This document shows positions 58,176 to 64,000 of a stretch of DNA of 64,000 bases, piece after piece. Positions within the stretch are counted from its first letter, which is position 1; every line of letters starts with the position of its first letter. The notes under the pieces were generated by a model. It was not told the origin of the DNA. It was given only the letters and a program-made list of their open reading frames with translations, and searched no databases. The position numbers were made by a program, and so were the translations under genes. The stretch is from Sphingomonadales bacterium (GTDB lineage: Bacteria > Pseudomonadota > Alphaproteobacteria > Sphingomonadales > Sphingomonadaceae): the NCBI GenBank assembly GCA_027488785.1, contig JAIYAY010000018.1:124001-188000 (forward strand), given 5' to 3'.

Positions 58176-59161
58176 GCGATCATCTCCTCACCGTCCAGCG
58201 TTGGCGCGGGCCATGACAATTGCTGGGCCATCCAAGGATATTCCGCAATCAACGGCGGGAAGGTTTTTTCGCGCAACACCTGCTGACATAAAGTCGCGGT
58301 GCGCTGTGGAATATCGCCCAGTTCGTCCATCCGCGCCACAACCTGAATCGAACGAGAGAAGCGCCCACGCGTCATCGGTTCGGCGCGCAGTTCGGGCAGC
58401 AGCTCCGGCACGGCTGCCAGACACACCGGCGTAGTGATTGTCCATCCAATGCCTGCGGCGACCAAAGCCAATTGCTGATGCGAGGATTCGACTTCGACCA
58501 TCTGCGGCAGTTTCAACTTCATCCGGACAATCTGACGCTCGATTTGTTGGCCAGTGCCCGTCAGGCGAGAAAAACGGATGAACGGCAATGATGATGGCAC
58601 GCCGGTTATGTCTAATGGCTCACGAAAATCTTTCGGGAAAACCATGATGAAGCTCTCCTCAAACACAGGATGCAACTCCACCGTGTCGCGATGTTCAAGG
58701 CTGAAACTGCCTGTCACCATCATATCAATGTCCCGCGCCAGAAACTCGCCTTGATGCTCAAGCGATATACCCGAGCGAATATTCCATCGGTCCGCACGCG
58801 GTCCAAGATGCTGAAGAATAGGTGCGGTAAGTTCGTTCGCCAGGCTGAAGGACATGGCGACCGTCACGCTCGAAATGGGCAGGTTTGCCCCTTCGCGGAC
58901 TTCATCATAAGCAAGGCGTGCATGGGCGATCAACTTATGACCGCGCGCAAACAGGGATTTTCCGCTTGCCGTTAAGCCCAGTGGGCGCATCGTGCGATCA
59001 AACAAGGATGCGCCAATGCCGGTTTCCAGTCGGGCAATTGTTTGCGAAACCGCCGATTGCGTGACCTGCAGATGCGCGGCGCATTGCGACATGCCGCCAA
59101 GCTCTACGGTCATGATGAACACTTCCAATGCGTGCAGATCAAATTCTTGCGGCAATTTCAT
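58172..59161 (-). CDS. LysR family transcriptional regulator
   Basis: A 329-residue LysR regulator. The helix-turn-helix LHALEVFIMTVELGGMSQCAAHLQVTQ-like region (residues 10-45) with AVSQTIARLETGIGASLFDR is clear, followed by a standard effector-binding domain. It differs from the two GcvA-like LysR proteins in the window. It lies 137 bases after the BCCT gene on the same strand and is coupled to the hydrolase gene, so its targets may be either. The 59162-59298 gap may carry its promoter. Confidence 0.87.
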   Translation of the reverse strand: MKLPQEFDLHALEVFIMTVELGGMSQCAAHLQVTQSAVSQTIARLETGIGASLFDRTMRPLGLTASGKSLFARGHKLIAHARLAYDEVREGANLPISSVTVAMSFSLANELTAPILQHLGPRADRWNIRSGISLEHQGEFLARDIDMMVTGSFSLEHRDTVELHPVFEESFIMVFPKDFREPLDITGVPSSLPFIRFSRLTGTGQQIERQIVRMKLKLPQMVEVESSHQQLALVAAGIGWTITTPVCLAAVPELLPELRAEPMTRGRFSRSIQVVARMDELGDIPQRTATLCQQVLREKTFPPLIAEYPWMAQQLSWPAPTLDGEEMIA

Positions 59162-59298
59162 ACAGCAGCCTCTCCAAACGCGCCGGCAAAGCCCATGGCT
59201 AATATTACCTGCGCTAATGGCTATTCGAGACTTTACGTAATAATGCCATGCATTTTCGACATAGGCGGATTATGCTTCAGCGGCGTTGCACACTTGCA

Positions 59299-60888
59299 TC
59301 ACTTTGCCCAATCATGAGCGCTGACAGGGTTCCGATGCAACGCCAGTAAGCCTTTTAATGTGCCATAGCACATGCCCAACAAGATGAATGCCAAGGGCAA
59401 CCCTGTGGCGATAGCACCTGCCTGAAGCGATGTCAGACCACCATTCAAGAGGAGAAGGACGCCGATGCCACCAACTGCGACCAACCAGATCGTCTTTTGC
59501 TTGAGCAAAGTATCGGTGCGACCACCCGCTGTCATCGTATCGATGACCAAAGTTCCAGAATCCCACCCTGTCACGAAAAAGATCAGGATAAGTCCAATCG
59601 CAACAAAAGACGTGAATTGCGCCCAAGGCAAAGCGCCCAGTAGCACAAATAACTGCGTGTCGAGTGATGCGCTCGCCAAGTCCCCACCATTGCCGGCAAC
59701 GATTTGTGCAATGCTGGCATCGCCAAAAATGGTCAGCCACAAAATGCCTAGCAAGCTTGGCGAAATCATAGCCCCGGCAATAAATTCACGCACTGTTCGG
59801 CCCAATGAAATACGCGCCATGAACATGCCAACAAAGGGCGCCCAGCTCATCCACCACGCCCAATAATATACGGACCAATCATTGTAAAAACCGGTGTCCG
59901 TACGCCCCACTGGGTTGGATAATGCCGGGAGCAATTTAAGATAGTTGTAAATATTACTGGCAAGATCGCCCAATAGTTGAAGCGTTGAGCCGGTGGTCAA
60001 AACAAAGATCAGCAACGCAAAGGCAACCCACATGTTCACTTCGCTTAAAATCCGGATGCCACGATCAATGCCGCCCCGGATTGACAAAAAGGTGATGCCT
60101 GCCATCACGAAAATCAGCGCCAATATCGTCAGCGACGAGCTCGTCACGTCATACAGATAGGAAATCCCTGCCATCGCTTGCTGCGCGCCAAGGCCAAGGG
60201 ACGTCGCAAGCCCAAAGATTGTAGCGAGGACCGCGAGAACCTCCAGAACATCGCCTGTGCGGCCCCAGACGGCCTTGCCGAACAACGGGTAGAATGCCGA
60301 CCGCATGGACAATGGCATGTTGAAATTAAAACTGAACACGGCAAGCGCCAGGCCCGTTACGGCGAATATTGCCCAAGGGTGTAGCGCCCAGTCAAATATA
60401 GTCGCCGCCATCGCGATGCTTCGTGCGCCAGCGGCATCACCAACGGCTCCTCCCAATGGCGCAGCAGGTCCGCCGGCCATAGCCGAACTAAAATGGGTCA
60501 CAGGCTCACCAACGCCATAGAAAACAAGGCCGATGCCCATGCCCGCACCGAACAACATCGCAAACCATGACAGGCGCGAATAATCCGGCGTTGCGCCTTT
60601 ACCGCCCAAACGTATTTTACCCAAAGGCGAGACGGCCACAACAATGCAAAACAGCAAAAGCATGTTGCCCGATGTCATGAAGAACCAGTCGAAATGGGAA
60701 ACCGCGCCACTGCGCAAAGCGGCGAACAGGTCCGTGGACGCTTTGGGCGCAATCAGGCTGAATAATATGACAGCAAAGGAAATGAATGCAGTTGGTAAGA
60801 AGACAGCGGGGTTGATGTGCATCCCGCCCCAATTGCGATTGGACTGGCCGTAATTGCCCAGATCTATTGATTTATCCCAATCTGCCAT
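59299..60888 (-). CDS. BCCT family betaine/carnitine/choline transporter
   Basis: A 529-residue secondary transporter with 12 predicted transmembrane segments. The family aromatic block is YYWAWWMSWAPFVGMFMARISLGRTVREF near residue 345, given here by its W-x-x-W-W-x-x-W core, and the substrate-site stretch GAGMGIGLVFYGVGEP is near residue 115; a Met-Gly-Ile-Gly core is characteristic of sodium-coupled glycine betaine carriers such as BetP. The short cytoplasmic tails argue for uptake as nutrient rather than osmosensing. ATG 60888 follows GGGGGAGGG; a TTG 15 bases upstream is less likely. It is 33 bases after soxG. Confidence 0.9.
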   Translation of the reverse strand: MADWDKSIDLGNYGQSNRNWGGMHINPAVFLPTAFISFAVILFSLIAPKASTDLFAALRSGAVSHFDWFFMTSGNMLLLFCIVVAVSPLGKIRLGGKGATPDYSRLSWFAMLFGAGMGIGLVFYGVGEPVTHFSSAMAGGPAAPLGGAVGDAAGARSIAMAATIFDWALHPWAIFAVTGLALAVFSFNFNMPLSMRSAFYPLFGKAVWGRTGDVLEVLAVLATIFGLATSLGLGAQQAMAGISYLYDVTSSSLTILALIFVMAGITFLSIRGGIDRGIRILSEVNMWVAFALLIFVLTTGSTLQLLGDLASNIYNYLKLLPALSNPVGRTDTGFYNDWSVYYWAWWMSWAPFVGMFMARISLGRTVREFIAGAMISPSLLGILWLTIFGDASIAQIVAGNGGDLASASLDTQLFVLLGALPWAQFTSFVAIGLILIFFVTGWDSGTLVIDTMTAGGRTDTLLKQKTIWLVAVGGIGVLLLLNGGLTSLQAGAIATGLPLAFILLGMCYGTLKGLLALHRNPVSAHDWAK

Positions 60889-60921
60889 TGAACCCTCCCC
60901 CAAAGGTGCGATGCCGTTCGG

Positions 60922-61428
60922 TCAATGGCGTGCGGCCGATGTCATCGCCATCCACAGCCATGCAGCAAAGCTGCGCCAGACTTCGACGTGAAAACGATCT
61001 TCTGCGTCACGCATGACGATGATTTCAACCGTTTCATAAATTGTGCGCGTGGCCCTACCGACGGCAAATTGGTCGAGATCAAGCGGGCATCCCGCCATCA
61101 ATATTTCGGATGCGCGCGGACCTTCGACGATGAAGCAAATGGATCGTTCGCTAATGTCGGTAACGGCCAGAGGCAGCCCTTCCCCTGGCGGGACCGCGGT
61201 ACCCATTGCGCTGCGGAGATACCATTCGTCGGGGCCAAGGCACATAATGCCACCTTGGGATGTGCCGATTTTCCTTGGTATCTTGATCTGTAACAAGCTT
61301 TCCAAATCTTCTGCATTCCGTGCCCGCAGCGCGTGCCGCTGCATCGGCGGCGCAAGGCTGATACGAACACCCTCTGCTACGAAGGGGGTTTCGGAAACAG
61401 GCTCATGGCGAATAAGGGCCTCAGACAT
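60922..61428 (-). CDS. soxG: Sarcosine oxidase gamma subunit, second copy
   Basis: A 168-residue GcvT-related gamma subunit. It aligns in outline with the soxG at 53.9 kb: GIMCLGPDEWYLRS, LAVTDISERSICFIVEG, DLDQFAVGRATRTIYE and FHVEVWRSFAAWLW. ATG 61428 overlaps the soxA stop by 8 bases, as in the other cassette; an in-frame upstream start lies inside soxA. Presence of soxA upstream and a betaine transporter downstream suggests a complete second sarcosine oxidase operon. Confidence 0.85.
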   Translation of the reverse strand: MSEALIRHEPVSETPFVAEGVRISLAPPMQRHALRARNAEDLESLLQIKIPRKIGTSQGGIMCLGPDEWYLRSAMGTAVPPGEGLPLAVTDISERSICFIVEGPRASEILMAGCPLDLDQFAVGRATRTIYETVEIIVMRDAEDRFHVEVWRSFAAWLWMAMTSAARH

Positions 61429-64000
61429 GTAGCCGTGCTCCTTCTGAGTCGTAGAAAACAACGCCGCTAACTTTGGCGCTATGCGTCTTGCCCGGCATCG
61501 GAATATATAACGTACCGCCCATCATATCATGTCCGCCAGCGACCAGCGCCATTGCAATCGAACGACCAAGCGTTTCGCTCCAATAAGACGAAGTGACATG
61601 ACCAATCATGGTCATCGGGATAGGCTGGTTGGGGTCAGCAACAATCTGCGCGCCTTCCTCCAAAACGAGATTGGGATCGTCGGTCAGCAGTCCGACCAAC
61701 TGCTTACGACCCGGCGCGACAATATCCGGTCGCGCCATCGACCGTTTGCCAACAAAGTCAGGCTTTTTCTTACCCACCGCCCAATCGAGACCCGCGTCAA
61801 AGGGCGTTACCGTGCCGTCGGTATCTTGCCCGACAATGATGAAGCCTTTTTCCGCACGCAAGACGTGCATTGCCTCGGTGCCATAAGGCGTGATGTCATA
61901 TTGCGCGCCTTGCGCCATCAATTGTTCCCATACAGCCCGTCCGTAAGCCGTTGGCACGTTGATCTCAAAGCCCAGTTCGCCAGTAAAGCTCACGCGGAAC
62001 AGCCGGGTTTCTACGCCGCATATTGTGCCCTCACGGATCGCCATATGTGGAAAAGCTTCTGCGGACAGGTCAATGCCTTCCACAAGCGGTTCAAGCACTT
62101 TGCGCGCATTCGGGCCCTGCAGGGCAATGACAGCATATTGCTCGGTCGTGCTGGTCAACCACACATCAAGGTCGGGCCATTCGGTCTGGAGATAATCCTC
62201 CATCATATTCAACACGCGTGCCGCGCCACCAGTTGTCGTGGTCAGGTGGAAGCGATCCGGTGCCAGCCGTGCCGACACACCGTCATCCGTGATGAACCCA
62301 TCTTCCTTCAACAGCAGGCCATAACGGCACCGCCCCGGCTCAAGTGCCTTCCACGGATTGGTATACATGCGGTTGAGAAATTCGGCGGCGTCAGGACCAA
62401 CAACTTCGATTTTCCCTAGAGTGGAGGCATCAAAAATACCAACGGAAGACCGCACAGCAACGCATTCGCGGTTCACAGCGGCATGCATGTCTTCACCTGA
62501 TTTCGGGAAATAACGGGCCCTTCGCCACTGCGCGACTAGCTCAAATACCGCGCCATGTGCTTGCGCCCAGCTATCGATATTGGTTGTCCGTGTGGGTTGG
62601 AATAACGCCCCTTTGGCATGCCCCGCCAGTGCCCCAAATGTCTGCGGCGTGTAAGGCGGACGAAAGCTGGTGAGCCCGATATCTGGAACGGGCTTGTTCA
62701 GCGCAGACGAAGCGATTTGCAAACCGTTGAGGTTGGATGTCTTGCCTTGGTCGGTCGCCATGCCGTTGGTGGTGTACCGCTTGATATGCTCGATAGAGCG
62801 AAAGCCCTCACGCACCGCCAGCTTGATGTCCTTTGCCGTCACATCATTCTGGAAATCAACAAATGCCTTTATCCGGCTTTGGTCCTTAGGCGTCGGCAAC
62901 ATATCGATAACCGCGCCCGTGCCAAAATCCCAATCGCCCGAACATCCGCCAACACAATGGACATTTTCATTTGGGACATCTGGGACATAGGCGCCCAGGT
63001 CATCCCGCCATTTCAGGCTACCCTTGCTGTGCGACCATAAATGCACGCTTGGTGTCCAGCCGCCGGCCATTAACAACGCATCAGCCTCAACGCGATGCAC
63101 TCGTTGATGGCTATAATCGCAGATGTCGATGGAACTGACGCCATGCCTGCCATTCACGCCAACCACAGCATGGTTCAGGTAAACCGGTATGCCCAAACGG
63201 TCCGCCTCATGCACGAGGGCGCTATCGACGCTTTCCCGGACATCAATGATAGCCGATATACCAACACCAACCTTGGCCAGTGCAAACACATCATGCCAGC
63301 CGCTATCGTGCGACGCCATTAACGCTGGCGCTTTACCAACCGCCACGCCGTACCGATTGGCATAAACCTTTGCTGCGGACGAGAGCATCACGCCGGGCTT
63401 ATCATTGCCATCAAAAACAAGCGGTCGCTCGATAGCACCTTGCGCAAGGACCACTTCACCCGCCCTTATGCGCCAAAGTTTCTCCCGCGGCGTATCTGTT
63501 ATCTCAGGACGATGGTCGGTCAGCCGCTGCACCGCGCCAATGAAATTGTCGTGATAATAACCAAACGCCGTCGTGCGTGTCAGGATCGTAACATTGGCTG
63601 CGTCGGTTAACGCTTTGACGCTGCGTTCAAGCCAGGGCCATAATGTAGGGTCAGCCAAAGCGCCGCCGCCCAATTCGTTTTGCTCATCAATCAGAACGAT
63701 CCGCTTATTCGTATCCATCGCACCAAGTGCGGCATCAATACCGGCTGGTCCTGCCCCAATAATCAACAGGTCACAATGGGCGTAAGTTGACGCATAAACA
63801 TCGGGATCTTCGGCCGTCGGCGCATCGCCAAGCCCTGCCATCTTGCGAATGGCGGGCTCATACACTCTGTCCCAAAAAGAACGCGGCCACATGAATGTTT
63901 TATTGTAAAACCCTGCCGGAAAAAACATTCCCAACCGGTCGTTGATTGCACCGAAATCCATCGCCAAAGATGGCCAACGATTTTGACTGAACGCCTTTAG
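61421..64000 (-). CDS. soxA: Sarcosine oxidase alpha subunit, second copy (5' end beyond window)
   Basis: The coding frame is open to the right edge of the window and begins mid-protein with QNRWPSLAMDFG, equivalent to residue about 90 of the other SoxA (QNRWPNLSFDIG). The ferredoxin-like N-terminus is therefore missing from view, not from the gene. LLIIGAGPAGIDAALGA, LKEDGFITDDGVSARL, and a GCV_T C-terminus with YGTEAMHVLRAEKG are present. Gene order in such operons predicts soxD and soxB just beyond the edge. The protein is a diverged paralogue of the copy at 51.2 kb rather than a recent duplicate. Confidence 0.93.
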   Translation of the reverse strand, partial: LKAFSQNRWPSLAMDFGAINDRLGMFFPAGFYNKTFMWPRSFWDRVYEPAIRKMAGLGDAPTAEDPDVYASTYAHCDLLIIGAGPAGIDAALGAMDTNKRIVLIDEQNELGGGALADPTLWPWLERSVKALTDAANVTILTRTTAFGYYHDNFIGAVQRLTDHRPEITDTPREKLWRIRAGEVVLAQGAIERPLVFDGNDKPGVMLSSAAKVYANRYGVAVGKAPALMASHDSGWHDVFALAKVGVGISAIIDVRESVDSALVHEADRLGIPVYLNHAVVGVNGRHGVSSIDICDYSHQRVHRVEADALLMAGGWTPSVHLWSHSKGSLKWRDDLGAYVPDVPNENVHCVGGCSGDWDFGTGAVIDMLPTPKDQSRIKAFVDFQNDVTAKDIKLAVREGFRSIEHIKRYTTNGMATDQGKTSNLNGLQIASSALNKPVPDIGLTSFRPPYTPQTFGALAGHAKGALFQPTRTTNIDSWAQAHGAVFELVAQWRRARYFPKSGEDMHAAVNRECVAVRSSVGIFDASTLGKIEVVGPDAAEFLNRMYTNPWKALEPGRCRYGLLLKEDGFITDDGVSARLAPDRFHLTTTTGGAARVLNMMEDYLQTEWPDLDVWLTSTTEQYAVIALQGPNARKVLEPLVEGIDLSAEAFPHMAIREGTICGVETRLFRVSFTGELGFEINVPTAYGRAVWEQLMAQGAQYDITPYGTEAMHVLRAEKGFIIVGQDTDGTVTPFDAGLDWAVGKKKPDFVGKRSMARPDIVAPGRKQLVGLLTDDPNLVLEEGAQIVADPNQPIPMTMIGHVTSSYWSETLGRSIAMALVAGGHDMMGGTLYIPMPGKTHSAKVSGVVFYDSEGARLHV

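Noticed and set aside
61529-62419. Open frame of 296 codons on the plus strand
   Set aside because: Antisense to the second soxA, where the GCV_T domain is clearly encoded.

Overview
The window looks like chromosomal DNA of a sphingomonad (Alphaproteobacteria, Sphingopyxis/Sphingorhabdus-like). The evidence is a CarD regulator, a complex I NDUFA12 subunit beside a DUF2155 lipoprotein and aat, and a TonB-dependent receptor followed by a TPR-sulfotransferase, a pairing common in that order. I saw no tRNA, rRNA, CRISPR array, insertion sequence or phage gene. The genus is inference.

Region 1 (about 0-9.15 kb) is ordinary core genome: carD with a good terminator, a DCC oxidoreductase, a photolyase-like flavoprotein with swapped domain order, a methyltransferase, a DUF192 lipoprotein, NDUFA12, DUF2155, aat, purC and an M16 peptidase. 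DUF2155 and aat overlap tail to tail by 178 bases.

Region 2 (about 9.2-24.6 kb) holds an MdeB-like 2-oxo-acid dehydrogenase E1 gene divergent from an Lrp regulator, a class III aminotransferase, and a compact minus-strand operon: dimethylglycine dehydrogenase-like, sarcosine dehydrogenase-like, Rieske oxygenase, MDR oxidoreductase. Read together these form a candidate betaine to dimethylglycine to sarcosine to glycine route. An SDR, a PlsC-type acyltransferase, a 3-hydroxyisobutyrate dehydrogenase-like enzyme and a LysR regulator follow.

Region 3 (about 24.7-35.1 kb) is one minus-strand nutrient operon: TonB receptor, TPR-sulfotransferase, MFS transporter, aldehyde dehydrogenase, enolase-superfamily enzyme, GMC oxidoreductase. 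A perfect hairpin lies after the receptor gene. The substrate is unknown.

Region 4 (about 35.3-43.6 kb) is a one-carbon sink: purU, frmA, and NAD-dependent formate dehydrogenase fdsG-fdsB-mobA-fdsA-fdsD-fdhD. It would oxidise the formaldehyde and folate-bound C1 units released by demethylation.

Region 5 (about 43.5-54.4 kb) is a LysR gene divergent, across a 28-base inverted repeat, from an eight-gene translationally coupled operon: a second Rieske oxygenase, a cystathionine gamma-synthase-fold PLP enzyme, a two-gene opine-oxidase-like flavoenzyme, and heterotetrameric sarcosine oxidase soxBDAG. This combination is the most unusual part of the window.

Region 6 (about 54.5-64 kb) has a Kup potassium transporter, a secreted alpha/beta hydrolase coupled to a LysR gene, a BCCT betaine-type transporter, and a second soxG and soxA; soxA runs off the right edge. 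Overall the window concentrates two Rieske demethylase systems, two sarcosine oxidase cassettes, two mitochondrial-type demethylating dehydrogenases, a betaine transporter and a complete formate-oxidising branch. No dedicated Rieske reductase gene is visible.
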